From positions 3,162,001 through 3,226,000 of the forward strand of contig NZ_CP010431.2 in NCBI RefSeq assembly GCF_000814845.2: a DNA stretch of 64,000 nucleotides. Direction: 5' to 3'. A model generated the notes under the pieces. That model did not search any database. It saw only the letters and a list, made by a program, of their open reading frames with translations, and was not told the origin of the DNA. This document shows, piece by piece, positions 45,528 through 54,522 of this stretch (position 1 is its first letter; every line of letters begins with the position of its first letter). The position numbers and the translations under genes are program-made. Source of the stretch: Pandoraea sputorum (lineage in GTDB: Bacteria; Pseudomonadota; Gammaproteobacteria; Burkholderiales; Burkholderiaceae).

Positions 45528-46337
45528 ATGTCTCAGCCCGCGCCATCCTCCGCTTCGTCCGCCACAGAGGCCGTCGACGTCGACGGTAATGCCTGTAACG
45601 CCTCCCCGACGACCGACGCGATGCCCTCGCCAATGGCTCCGCTGGCTCCGCTGGCGCCGCTTGCCAGCACGCCGGTGCTCATCGATCAGGTGTACTCGCG
45701 ACTGCGTGACGCCATCGCCGACCTCACGCTCCCGCCCGGCGAGCGCATCCGGCAGGCAGAACTGGCCGACTCGCTGGGCGTCTCGCGTCAACCTGTGAGC
45801 CATGCATTGCAGTTACTCAAGCGCGACGGACTGGTGTGCGACAGCGGACGTCAGGGGCTCGAAGTGGCGCCGATCGATGCGGATCATCTGCGTCAGCTCT
45901 ATCAGGTGCGCACGGCACTCGATAGTCTCGCCGCGCGACTGGCCGCCCTGCGCCGCGCCGCAGGAACACTGCCCGACGATGCGATGCGCCGTCTGGAAAA
46001 CGCCGTCGCCGCAGGTATGGCGATGACGAAAGGGACGCCGGTGGCACGACAGGTCCGTATCGAAGTCTCCTTCCACACAGCCTTGCACGACGCGTCAGGC
46101 AACCCGCTGATTGCACAAACGGTGGCGCCGCAGTGGCCGCACATCATGCGCGCGATGGCCGCCACGCTGGGTGCGATGCCGATGCAGGAAGTGGTCTGGC
46201 ATGAGCATGGGGAAATCGTCGCGCGCATTGCGGCGGGCGATGCCAATGGCGCCGAAACTGCCGCCCGCGAACACACGGAAGCCGACGGCGGCAATGCGCG
46301 TCGCGAATGGTTGATCCGTCTCGCGCAATCGAACTGA
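45528..46337 (+). CDS. GntR family transcriptional regulator (FCD type)
   Basis: A 269-residue GntR regulator. After a roughly 45-residue low-complexity N-terminus (MAPLAPLAPLAS) the winged helix reads LIDQVYSRLRDAIADLTLPPG and RQAELADSLGVSRQPVSHALQ. The all-helical FCD effector domain has metal-site His residues in EVSFHTALHDASGN and a final EHTEADG. A TAGAAT -10 element lies at 45478-45483. The AEC transporter gene begins 27 bases after its stop, so the pair is an operon and the regulator probably senses the transported compound. Confidence 0.9.
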   Translation: MSQPAPSSASSATEAVDVDGNACNASPTTDAMPSPMAPLAPLAPLASTPVLIDQVYSRLRDAIADLTLPPGERIRQAELADSLGVSRQPVSHALQLLKRDGLVCDSGRQGLEVAPIDADHLRQLYQVRTALDSLAARLAALRRAAGTLPDDAMRRLENAVAAGMAMTKGTPVARQVRIEVSFHTALHDASGNPLIAQTVAPQWPHIMRAMAATLGAMPMQEVVWHEHGEIVARIAAGDANGAETAAREHTEADGGNARREWLIRLAQSN

Positions 46338-46364
46338 TGAACTGACGAACTGACGACGCAATCC

Positions 46365-47312
46365 ATGCAAGCCGTTATCTCTGCCGCCCTGCCCGTGTTC
46401 GGGCTAATTTTTCTGGGGTATCTCTGCGCTCGCCGGGCCTGGCTTGGCGATGCCGCACTCGATGCGCTCAATCGCTTCGTAGTCTATCTTGCGTTGCCCG
46501 CCGTCCTGTTTCAGTCGATGGCGCAGATCACGTGGGCCGAGCTGGTCAACCCCGGCTTTCTGGGCGCGTTCGGCGGCGGGATGGCTGCGACCTTCGCGCT
46601 GTCCTTCCTGCTCGACCGGACGGTGCGCGGACGCCTGACCGACGCGAGCATCGAGGGCATGGGCGCGGCGTACCCGAACGCTGGCTTCATGGGGCTGCCG
46701 CTGTGCCTCGTAGCATTCGGTCCGGCGAGCGTGCCCGCTGTCGTCGTCGCCATGCTGCTCACGGCGACGGTGCTCTTCGCGATCTCCATCGGGATTATCG
46801 AAACGGATCTGCAAGCCACGCCGAACTGGCGTCGCACGGCGGGTTTCGTTGCGCGTGCGCTCATTCGCAATCCGCTGGTCGTCTCGCCGTTCGCCGGTAT
46901 GGCGTTCGCGGCGTTCGGCATCACACTGCCCGCCCCCGTCCTTCACTTCACGACATTGCTCGGCGGCGCGGCCAGCCCGTGCGCGCTGGTGGCCATCGGC
47001 ATGTTCCTCGCACAAAGCTCGGGCGCAGCGAAAGAGCCGCGGATCGCACGCGCGGTGGGACGCCTCGTCGGTCTCAAGCTGATCTTCCAACCGGCCATTA
47101 CCGCGTTTCTGGCGTTTCGCGTGTTCGATCTGCCGACGATCTGGGCGCACAGCGCGTTGCTGCTGTCGGCACTGCCCATCGGCACCGGGCCGTTCATGCT
47201 GGCACAGTTGTACGGCCGTGAGGCAGCCGTGGCTTCGCGCGCCATCCTGATTTCGACGGTGCTGTCGGTGGTGACGGTGTCGTTGCTGATCGGCTGGTTT
47301 AGCGTTCGATAA
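46365..47312 (+). CDS. AEC family transporter
   Basis: A 315-residue inner-membrane carrier of the auxin efflux carrier family (as in MdcF/malonate-type permeases), with about ten hydrophobic segments. Family features are FGLIFLGYLCARRAWLGD near the N-terminus, GAAYPNAGFMGLPLCLVAFGP in the first half and LKLIFQPAITAFLAF plus LLLSALPIGTGPFMLAQLYG in the second. Substrates are usually organic anions. It sits behind the GntR regulator with 27 bases between. No catabolic gene accompanies the pair, so the substrate is not evident. Confidence 0.9.
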   Translation: MQAVISAALPVFGLIFLGYLCARRAWLGDAALDALNRFVVYLALPAVLFQSMAQITWAELVNPGFLGAFGGGMAATFALSFLLDRTVRGRLTDASIEGMGAAYPNAGFMGLPLCLVAFGPASVPAVVVAMLLTATVLFAISIGIIETDLQATPNWRRTAGFVARALIRNPLVVSPFAGMAFAAFGITLPAPVLHFTTLLGGAASPCALVAIGMFLAQSSGAAKEPRIARAVGRLVGLKLIFQPAITAFLAFRVFDLPTIWAHSALLLSALPIGTGPFMLAQLYGREAAVASRAILISTVLSVVTVSLLIGWFSVR

Positions 47313-47382
47313 CAGCCCGGCCTGCCACGATTCTGAACGATGCAGGGTTCGGTCGGCTGGTTCAGTCGACTGGTTCGGTCAA

Positions 47383-48465
47383 CTACCGCAGGCTCGCCGT
47401 CGGGGCGACGACCACGCGGTCGCGTCCCGAGCGCTTCGCGGCGTATAGCGCGGCGTCGGCAGCGCCCAGCAGGCGCATGGGCAGCGATTCCGGATCGGCG
47501 ATGTCACGCGGATCGACGCTGGCCAAACCAATGGAAATGGTGAGCGGCACGAGAATCCCGTCGTCGTCGGGCACCTCAAGGCGCGCGACCGCACGACGCA
47601 CTCGCTCGGCCACCGTCCCCGCCCAGTTCTGCTCGGTCTGCACCAGGAGTGCGGCGAACTCTTCCCCGCCGTAACGCGCGAGGGTATCCGTCACCCGCAA
47701 TTGCGCACGCATGCAGACACTTGCGGCACGCAATGCACGATCGCCGGTTGCATGACCGTGACTGTCGTTGACACGCTTGAAATGGTCTATGTCGATGAGC
47801 AGGCACGCGAGCGGTGCGCCATAGCGCGCGCCCCGAATCACTTCCTCTCGCAGGCGCTGATCGAAGTAGCGACGGTTGGACAAGCCCGTGAGTGGGTCCG
47901 TCAGACCGATACGCTTGAGGCGCTCGCGGTTCCACATGTTCTCGAGACACACAGCGACGACTGCGCCGAACCGTTCGAGGAAGTCGGTGGCCATGTCGGG
48001 GGCGAAGCGGCGTGCATCGCGACTGCCCAGTGCGATCACGCCGATGTAGCGTCCATTACGCGCCAGCGGCATGACGACAGCACTCGCCGGTGCACGCGCA
48101 CCGAATAGCGCCGAGTGACGCTCGCGTGGTGCGCCGATCCAAAGCTGACCGTTGCCGCAGACAGCGGAGAACGTCCCGGTGTCCTGCGCGATGCACAGGC
48201 CGCCGTCGAGCGCGCGGATGCCCTCGGCCGTGTCGATCAGATCGCGAAGGGTATCGTCGACCTCGGCCAGCATCAGACGCACACCCGACAGGTCAAAGTC
48301 GTGGCGCAGACGATTGAGCACCACTTCCAGGAATTGACCGAAGTCCGGCGCGCCCATAAGCGCCAGCTCGATATCCTGAAAACGTTTTAGCGAGCGCTCG
48401 TTGCGCTGGACGGTCGCCAGCAGCGATTGCAAAGAGTCGAGCGTCGGTGCCTGATTGGTTGCCAC
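47383..48465 (-). CDS. Diguanylate cyclase (DUF484/GAF-GGDEF)
   Basis: A 360-residue cytosolic protein. Residues 1 to about 180 form a helix-GAF-like sensor of the DUF484 type (LFGARAPASAVVMPLARNGRYIGVIALGS). The GGDEF domain begins at LTDPLTGLSNRRYFDQRL and has the active GGEEF motif in RYGGEEFAALL, so it should make c-di-GMP from two GTP. An upstream RxxD inhibitory site is not obvious. The end is ADAALYAAKRSGRDRVVV. It is convergent with the AEC transporter. The PilZ protein at 18-19 kb is a potential receptor in the same genome. Confidence 0.93.
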   Translation of the reverse strand: MATNQAPTLDSLQSLLATVQRNERSLKRFQDIELALMGAPDFGQFLEVVLNRLRHDFDLSGVRLMLAEVDDTLRDLIDTAEGIRALDGGLCIAQDTGTFSAVCGNGQLWIGAPRERHSALFGARAPASAVVMPLARNGRYIGVIALGSRDARRFAPDMATDFLERFGAVVAVCLENMWNRERLKRIGLTDPLTGLSNRRYFDQRLREEVIRGARYGAPLACLLIDIDHFKRVNDSHGHATGDRALRAASVCMRAQLRVTDTLARYGGEEFAALLVQTEQNWAGTVAERVRRAVARLEVPDDDGILVPLTISIGLASVDPRDIADPESLPMRLLGAADAALYAAKRSGRDRVVVAPTASLR

Positions 48466-48908
48466 GTAAGGTCTCGAAAGACACGCGGCACTGCGCGGCC
48501 GCCTAGCGTGTTTGCCCCACGATGATGGCCTCGCAAATGCGCGTGTTGCAACGCCGTCGTGAGGCGACCATGAGGCCGTTAACGGCAGGCATTTGCTAAA
48601 ACTGAGGGTAATGAGAATCTATTTTGACGTCTCGAAAGCGAGCACTGGCGCGCGGTATCTGTCTGACTAGGGAAAATACCTACCTTCTATGACGACCGTG
48701 TCGCGATGCACAAGACATGCATTCGATCGACATCGGATTTCCGGGCGGTCGGCCGACCGCTTTGCATTCGATGCCTGTCTGATCGCCACTTATCGGTCGG
48801 CTGCGCTGGGGTCAGAGCACGGTGACGACCCGGTGACACGCGACGATGTCGCTCCCCCGTTGTGCCCGCGCCACATACGTGCATATCGGACGGGGTATTC
48901 ATCGAATG

Positions 48909-48922
48909 CTTAACGCGTTAAG
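48909..48922. promoter_or_regulatory. Perfect 14-bp palindrome
   Basis: CTTAACGCGTTAAG has complete dyad symmetry and stands in a gene-free region. It is a possible operator; no protein can be assigned. Confidence 0.4.
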
Positions 48923-49204
48923 TGAAACGCAGGCAAACATCGCCCCCTTCTCACTTCACCGTCCCAACTTCCCGGCGAACGGGAAGTCATCCCCGCCGAC
49001 AATACAAAACGCTTCGACGCGCAACTCAATGATTCGGAATCTGGATTATCGCAAAGCGAGGTGACTTAGCGTGGATCGCAGAGCGATTGGAAGGGACAGC
49101 GATCAGGACGACGTCCGGCCGTCCGGCATGACCGATTGCATGTCGCAACGCAGCGAAAATCGGCTGGAAACTGGCGTGGATCAACAATCCCACAGTTTCC
49201 CTGC

Positions 49205-49233
49205 TTGACACCTTCCCACCTTTCCCGTAAAAA
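49205..49233 (+). promoter_or_regulatory. Probable promoter of the cold-shock gene
   Basis: TTGACA (49205-49210), a 17-base spacer and TAAAAA (49228-49233). It would give a 5' leader of about 138 bases, similar to the long leaders of cspA genes. A small dyad CCCGT/ACGGG overlaps the -10. Confidence 0.55.
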
Positions 49234-49377
49234 AACGGGTGCATGAACGTTGTATGGCGAGTCTTGTGTCATCTAATGTCGCCCTCTGCGTCAACTCGGT
49301 TGTACCTGATCAGCTTTAATGTCATGCGCTCGCTGAGCATCTCGCTCGCTCATTTGAAAACTTTAAGGATTTAAGAA

Positions 49378-49581
49378 ATGGCAACTGGTACCGTCAAGTG
49401 GTTCAACGACGCCAAGGGTTTTGGTTTTATTACGCCGGACGAAGGCGGTGAAGATCTCTTCGCCCACTTCTCGGAAATCCAAGCGAAGGGCTTCAAGTCG
49501 CTGCAAGAAAACCAGAAGGTCAGCTTCGAAGTGAAGATGGGACCGAAGGGCCGTCAAGCCAGCAACATCCAGCCCATCTAA
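49378..49581 (+). CDS. cspA: Cold-shock protein (CspA family)
   Basis: A 67-residue single cold-shock domain that binds single-stranded RNA and [23 protein letters not shown] contains RNP1 (KGFGFI), followed by RNP2 LFAHF and the end [13 protein letters not shown]. Length and sequence are standard for beta-proteobacterial CspA-like chaperones. AAGGAT is the ribosome site, 9 bases away. Regulation may be post-transcriptional through the long leader. The symbol is generic; several paralogues are expected in the genome. Confidence 0.96.
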   Translation: MATGTVKWFNDAKGFGFITPDEGGEDLFAHFSEIQAKGFKSLQENQKVSFEVKMGPKGRQASNIQPI

Positions 49582-49662
49582 GGTCTGTGATTCGCTGAGC
49601 GGTCGCTAACGCGATCGACGCGCCTCGGGCAGTACGCTAAACCCTAGTGACTGCCCGAACTG

Positions 49663-49688
49663 AAAACCCCGCCAAGGCGGGGTTTTTT
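49663..49688. terminator. Bidirectional terminator between cspA and purT
   Basis: AAAACCCCGCC and GGCGGGGTTTT form a perfect 11-bp stem around AA, with a T run on the right. It lies between the convergent genes. Confidence 0.9.
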
Positions 49689-49715
49689 CGTTATGGGATG
49701 CAACCGGACGGAGGC

Positions 49716-50918
49716 TCAGACAGCGCGCGGCTTCACCCGGCTCGCCGCTTCCACGGCGTTGCTGCGCGCGACATCCAGATTCTCGTCGTACGCCAGCGCC
49801 ACCCCCATACGACGCTTCACAAAGCTTTCCGGTTTGCCGAACAGACGAATGTCCGTCTGCGGCACCTGCAAGGCCTGATCGACGCCGTCGAACACGATGC
49901 CCTTGGCATCCACGCCACCATAGATCACCGCACTCGCGCCAGGCGTCTTCAGCGTGGTGTTCACCGGCAAACCGAGGATCGCCCGCGCATGCAGCTCGAA
50001 CTCGTTCTGCCACTGGGTGATCATCGTCACCATGCCCGTGTCGTGCGGACGCGGACTGACTTCGCTGAACCACACGTCGTCACCCTTCACGAACAGCTCG
50101 ACACCGAAAATGCCCTGCCCGCCCAGGTTGTTCGTCACGTCACGTGCAATGACACGCGCACGTTCAAGTGCGACAGACGACATCGGATGCGGCTGCCAGC
50201 TCTCCACGTAATCGCCACTGACCTGCTTGTGGCCGATCGGCGCGCAGAAGTGCGTCTCGACCTGCGCATCGGCGCCGCGTGCGCGCACGGTCAGCAGCGT
50301 GATTTCGTAATCGAAGTCGATAAAGCCTTCGACGATGATGCGGCCGTGACTCACGCGTCCGCCTGCCATGGCATAGTCCCATGCGGCTTTCACGTCCGCT
50401 GCGCTGTCGATCTTGCTCTGCCCCTTGCCCGAGCTGCTCATCACCGGCTTGACGATGCACGGATAGCCGATGCCACCGTCGATGGCCGCTTGCAATTCTT
50501 CGAGCGAATCGCAGAACTGATACGGGCTCGTAGGCAAGCCCAGCGTCTCAGCGGCCAGACGACGAATGCCCTCGCGATCCATCGTCAGACGCGCCGCACG
50601 CGCCGTCGGAATGACACGCACCACGCCGTCCGCTTCCAAGGCTTCGAGCATTGGCGTGGCGATAGCTTCGATTTCCGGGACGACGAGATCGGGCTTCTCG
50701 GCTTCGATCAGCGCCTTGAGCTGTTCGGGATCGGTCATCGCGATGGTGCGCGAATGATGCGCCACCTGCTGGCCGGGGGCGTTCTCGTAGCGATCGACGG
50801 CAATCGTCTCGACACCGAGACGCTGCAAGGCGATCAGCACTTCACGGCCGAGTTCGCCAGCGCCCAACAACATGACCTTCGTCGCGCTCGGCGACAGCGG
50901 GGTTCCGATAGTGGTCAT
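49716..50918 (-). CDS. purT: Formate-dependent phosphoribosylglycinamide formyltransferase
   Basis: A 400-residue ATP-grasp enzyme that formylates GAR with formate and ATP, the folate-independent alternative to PurN in purine synthesis. Features: [22 protein letters not shown] (N-terminal domain), [17 protein letters not shown] (ATP-binding loop), [25 protein letters not shown] with the Mg2+ ligands, and [15 protein letters not shown] at the end. Length matches E. coli PurT (392). Monocistronic. Its promoter must lie in the 214 bases before the TetR gene. Confidence 0.96.
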   Translation of the reverse strand: MTTIGTPLSPSATKVMLLGAGELGREVLIALQRLGVETIAVDRYENAPGQQVAHHSRTIAMTDPEQLKALIEAEKPDLVVPEIEAIATPMLEALEADGVVRVIPTARAARLTMDREGIRRLAAETLGLPTSPYQFCDSLEELQAAIDGGIGYPCIVKPVMSSSGKGQSKIDSAADVKAAWDYAMAGGRVSHGRIIVEGFIDFDYEITLLTVRARGADAQVETHFCAPIGHKQVSGDYVESWQPHPMSSVALERARVIARDVTNNLGGQGIFGVELFVKGDDVWFSEVSPRPHDTGMVTMITQWQNEFELHARAILGLPVNTTLKTPGASAVIYGGVDAKGIVFDGVDQALQVPQTDIRLFGKPESFVKRRMGVALAYDENLDVARSNAVEAASRVKPRAV

Positions 50919-51132
50919 TTGCGACCTTTGGAGAGTGAGAAATTAGGGTGGACGACGGGGACGGCGAGTCCTCAGCCGCTTCATAGCTGCTTCACAGCCG
51001 TCGTACGCGAAAGCCGTATTGTAGCGAGCCATGCCGTCGCTGCGGCACCTCGCGGCATCGATGGCCGCCTTGCGCGTCGGTCACAGCTGAGCGTCGCGCG
51101 ACACGTTCACCGGGTCAGCCAGATCGGGCAAA

Positions 51133-51786
51133 TCACATCAGCGCGCCTCGCAGCACGCGACGGCAGCTCGCCACCATGCACGCCTGCGTGTCCTGATAGC
51201 CCATGAGGACCCACGCCGTTCCCGCGTTGGTCATTGCGCCCACTAGCGCCAGCCCGACGATTCGGGCCTGTGCCTGCGCGTCGTCATCGGTCGGCGGTGG
51301 CGTCTCGGCCATGGCGAGGATCAGTTTCGCGAATTCGAAGATGTAGCCCTGATAGGTCAGGTCCGTCTCCGGGCTCACGCCCATCACTTCAAGCAGCAAC
51401 ACGCGGGCCGCAAGCGGCTGACGCAGGAACGCGAAGAAGGCGTTCAGCCCAGCGTCGAGCCGCGCGTCGAGCGTCGGTGCACTGTCGGAGATGGCAGTCT
51501 GCAACCGTTCGAGCAGCGTCTGCGCGTGATGCGCGTACGTCACTCGCAGCAGATGCTCCATGTTGTCGAATGCTGCATAAAAGTACCGGTCGTTGAGCTT
51601 GGCCAGACCGCACACGGCGCGCACGGTGGCGCGGCGAAAGCCGACAGTGCCGAACACCTCGGTGGCGGCGGCGATCAGCGCAGTGCGACGCGCCTGCTCC
51701 CGCTGCGCATGCGCCACACCGCCATAGCGCCGCCCGCCCTCCCGGGCCGTCGGTGCGACATCCTTCGATTCGAGTCCTTGTTCCAT
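51133..51786 (-). CDS. TetR family transcriptional regulator
   Basis: A 217-residue TetR-type repressor. The helix-turn-helix is RTALIAAATEVFGTVGFRRA and VRAVCGLAKLNDRYFYAAFDN (about residues 33-75). It is followed by an all-helical ligand domain with FLRQPLAARVLLLEVMGVS. A GTG start at 51804 is possible; neither start has a clear ribosome site. It is divergent from the SDR-monooxygenase-hydrolase operon, with 164 bases between, and is the likely local repressor, probably released by a ketone or lipid-like substrate. The inverted repeat at 51823-51840 is a candidate operator. Confidence 0.9.
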   Translation of the reverse strand: MEQGLESKDVAPTAREGGRRYGGVAHAQREQARRTALIAAATEVFGTVGFRRATVRAVCGLAKLNDRYFYAAFDNMEHLLRVTYAHHAQTLLERLQTAISDSAPTLDARLDAGLNAFFAFLRQPLAARVLLLEVMGVSPETDLTYQGYIFEFAKLILAMAETPPPTDDDAQAQARIVGLALVGAMTNAGTAWVLMGYQDTQACMVASCRRVLRGALM

Positions 51787-51822
51787 TGCGATATTTGACA
51801 ACACCTTAACGGAAAACTAAAG

Positions 51823-51840
51823 TGGTGACACGCAACACCA
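51823..51840. promoter_or_regulatory. Candidate TetR operator
   Basis: TGGTG (51823-51827) and CACCA (51836-51840) form a short dyad with an 8-base spacer in the divergent promoter region. The arms are short, so this is tentative. Confidence 0.35.
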
Positions 51841-51950
51841 AATTTGCGTAACCTCATTATAGGCAACGCGAGCGCCGCCGCAAGACGACTTAAGCACCAT
51901 AAGAGGCGACGCGCGTCAGGCGCCCTCAGGGGAAACAGGGAGACGGCACG

Positions 51951-52853
51951 ATGAAGACGTTCACGGACAAGGTAGCGGCCATCACGGGTGCGGGATCGGG
52001 CATGGGACGATCGCTCGCCCTGGAACTGGCGCGCCGGGGCGCGCACCTCGCGCTATCCGACATCGACGAGGCCAGCGTCACGCACACGGCCATCGCCTGT
52101 CGTGCGCTCGGCGCGCGCGTGACGTCGCAACGCCTCGACGTCGCCGATCGCGACGCCGTTTTTGCGTGGGCGCGCGACACCGCCGCCGCACACGGCAAGA
52201 TCAACCTCGTGTTCAACAATGCGGGCGTGTCGTTGTCCGTGCCGGTTGCGACCGCGCGTCTTGAAGACATCGAGTGGCTGATGAACATCAACTTCTGGGG
52301 TGTGGTGCACGGCACACAGGCGTTCCTCCCCTACCTCACCGCTTCCGGTGACGGTCATATCGTCAATACATCGAGTCTCTTCGGCATCATCGCCATGCCG
52401 ACGCAATCGGCCTACAACGCCAGCAAGTTCGCCGTGCGCGGTTTTACCGAAGCGCTGCGTATGGAACTGGAACTGGCGGGCTCCCCCGTGTCGTGCACAT
52501 GCGTGCATCCGGGGGGCGTTGCCACCAATATCGTGACGGCATCGCGCATCGACGACAGCATTGCCGCGTTCACCGGCATCGACGCGCAAACGCATCGCCG
52601 CCGCGCCAACAAGCTCATCGACGTGACGAGCGCCGACGCGGCCGCGCGCCAGATGCTCGCGGGGGTCGAGCGCAATGCGCGGCGCGTACTCGTAGGCCCC
52701 GACGCGCGCCGCGTCGACAAGCTTGCCCGCCTGCTCGGCGCAAGCTACCAGGCAATGGTCGTCTGGTTCTACCGGCGCTCGGCCATGTCGGGCAAACGGT
52801 CTGCGGACGCCGCAAACGCGCGCACCGCCGCGACCGATTCATCCACGAACTGA
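51951..52853 (+). CDS. SDR family oxidoreductase
   Basis: A 300-residue classical SDR. It has TGAGSGMGRSLALELARRG (cofactor site), LSDIDEA suggesting NAD, FNNAGVSLSV, the Ser in VNTSSLFGIIAMP, and the YNASK active site. The C-terminal 50 residues are longer than usual and include a hydrophobic/basic segment (QAMVVWFYRRS) typical of SDRs encoded beside Baeyer-Villiger monooxygenases. AGGGAGA is the ribosome site. The next gene starts 25 bases after its stop. It probably oxidises a secondary alcohol to the ketone used by the monooxygenase. Confidence 0.9.
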   Translation: MKTFTDKVAAITGAGSGMGRSLALELARRGAHLALSDIDEASVTHTAIACRALGARVTSQRLDVADRDAVFAWARDTAAAHGKINLVFNNAGVSLSVPVATARLEDIEWLMNINFWGVVHGTQAFLPYLTASGDGHIVNTSSLFGIIAMPTQSAYNASKFAVRGFTEALRMELELAGSPVSCTCVHPGGVATNIVTASRIDDSIAAFTGIDAQTHRRRANKLIDVTSADAAARQMLAGVERNARRVLVGPDARRVDKLARLLGASYQAMVVWFYRRSAMSGKRSADAANARTAATDSSTN

Positions 52854-52878
52854 AGATTTCCGGCCGGAGGATTTCGTC

Positions 52879-54432
52879 ATGACGGCAAATACAAACGTGT
52901 CCGATATTGCGAGCGCGTCCCGCACACGCAGGGATCTGGACGTCATCATTGTGGGCGCAGGACTCTCGGGCATCGCCGCCGCGCACTATCTGCGCGAGCG
53001 CTGTCCCGGTACTCGCTTCGCGATGCTCGAAGCCCGTCAGTCGTTGGGCGGCACGTGGGATCTGTTCCGGTACCCCGGCGTGCGCTCCGACTCCGACATG
53101 TACACGCTCGGCTTCAGCTTCCGTCCGTGGGCGAGCGATCAGGCCATCGCCGACGGCGGCAAGATTCTCGACTATCTCAAGGAGACGGCCCACGCCGAAG
53201 GTCTCGATGAGGTGATCCGTTACGGACACAAGGTGAGCGAAGCGCGCTGGGACTCCGGCATCGCCCGATGGACGCTCGACGTCGAGCGCACGTACGAGGA
53301 CGGTCGTTGCGACACGGAGACGCTTACGTGCCGCTTCCTCTTCATGTGCAGCGGCTACTACGCCTACGACGCCGGCCACGCCCCCACCTGGCCCGGCATG
53401 GAGACGTTCGGCGGCACCGTGGTCCACCCGCAGCATTGGCCCGCCGATCTCGACTATCGTGACAAGCGCGTCGTCGTCATCGGCAGCGGCGCGACGGCCG
53501 TCACCCTGCTGCCGAGCCTGGCGACCCGTGCGTCGCACGTCACGATGTTGCAGCGCTCGCCGAGCTACATCCTGTCCATGCCGCAGCGCGACGGCGTCGC
53601 CGAACGTCTGCGCAAATGGCTACCTGCAGGGGTCGCGCACCGGCTCGTGCGCACGAAGAACGTACTGATCACACTCGGCTTCTACAATGCAGCGCGACGC
53701 TGGCCGAACGCCATCCGCCGCGTATTGATCAAGCGCGCGGCACAACAAGCGCAGGGGCATGCGGACGTCGAGCGCGATCTGACCCCTCGCTACAACCCGT
53801 GGGATCAACGGCTGTGCCTCGCACCGAATGGCGACATCTTCAAGGCGTTGCGCAGCGGGCGCGCCGAGATCGTCACCGACGAGATCGCGGCATTCACGCC
53901 TGCCGGCCTCACGCTCAAAAGCGGCAAGACGCTCGACGCCGACATCGTGGTGACGGCCACCGGCCTGCGCGTGCAACTGATGGGCGGTGCGCAACTGCGG
54001 GTCGACGGCCAGCCCGTGACGCTCGCCGACACGGTCGCCTACAAGGGGATGATGTACAGCGGCGTACCGAATCTTGCGTCGATCTTCGGCTATACGAACG
54101 CCTCTTGGACACTTAAGGCGGAGCTGATCGCGCAGTACGTCTGCCGTCTGATCAACCATATGAATGCGCATAACGCCGATACGTGCGTGCCCTATCTGCG
54201 TGACGGCGAACACGGCGAGTTGCCCGCTATCGGTCTGACGTCAGGGTACATTCAACGCGCCGCCGGCGTGCTGCCCCGGCAAGGCGGACGCAAGCCTTGG
54301 GTGTTCTATCAGAACTATCTGCGCGACTTGCGTTTGATGCGCTGGGGGAGCGTCGACGACGGGGCCATGCATTTCGAGCGTCGCGCAACGTTGCGACGTG
54401 CCGTCGCATCGTCGGACCTCGCAACACCTTGA
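52879..54432 (+). CDS. Baeyer-Villiger-type flavin monooxygenase
   Basis: A 517-residue FAD/NADPH monooxygenase. The FAD-binding site is VIIVGAGLSGIAAAHYLRE (about 20-38). The Baeyer-Villiger fingerprint FxGxxxHxxxW is intact as FGGTVVHPQHW (about 176-186). The NADPH site is VVVIGSGATAVTLLPSL, and the second signature is VTATGL. It inserts oxygen next to a carbonyl to give an ester. The open frame upstream overlaps the SDR gene, but the ATG at 52879 with GGAGG nearby is the start. Similar enzymes (EthA/MymA type) act on ketones or aldehydes of hydrophobic substrates. A downstream hydrolase can open the ester. Confidence 0.93.
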   Translation: MTANTNVSDIASASRTRRDLDVIIVGAGLSGIAAAHYLRERCPGTRFAMLEARQSLGGTWDLFRYPGVRSDSDMYTLGFSFRPWASDQAIADGGKILDYLKETAHAEGLDEVIRYGHKVSEARWDSGIARWTLDVERTYEDGRCDTETLTCRFLFMCSGYYAYDAGHAPTWPGMETFGGTVVHPQHWPADLDYRDKRVVVIGSGATAVTLLPSLATRASHVTMLQRSPSYILSMPQRDGVAERLRKWLPAGVAHRLVRTKNVLITLGFYNAARRWPNAIRRVLIKRAAQQAQGHADVERDLTPRYNPWDQRLCLAPNGDIFKALRSGRAEIVTDEIAAFTPAGLTLKSGKTLDADIVVTATGLRVQLMGGAQLRVDGQPVTLADTVAYKGMMYSGVPNLASIFGYTNASWTLKAELIAQYVCRLINHMNAHNADTCVPYLRDGEHGELPAIGLTSGYIQRAAGVLPRQGGRKPWVFYQNYLRDLRLMRWGSVDDGAMHFERRATLRRAVASSDLATP

Positions 54433-54522
54433 TAGGATGCGTTCTTGATGCGTTCTTGACGCCTTCGACTCGCACGTCGCACGTTCTACGCCCCCTCTTT
54501 GCCTGCTCTTCGGTCCGACATC

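Larger units (their letters stand above)
48466..49377. other. Long gene-free region upstream of the cold-shock gene
   Basis: A 912-base stretch with no plausible protein on either strand. It contains a Fur-box-like sequence (GGTAATGAGAATCTA, about 48608-48622), a perfect 14-bp palindrome (48909-48922) and the cold-shock promoter and leader (49205-49377). The size leaves room for one or more small RNAs, but no intrinsic terminator identifies one. Confidence 0.55.
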
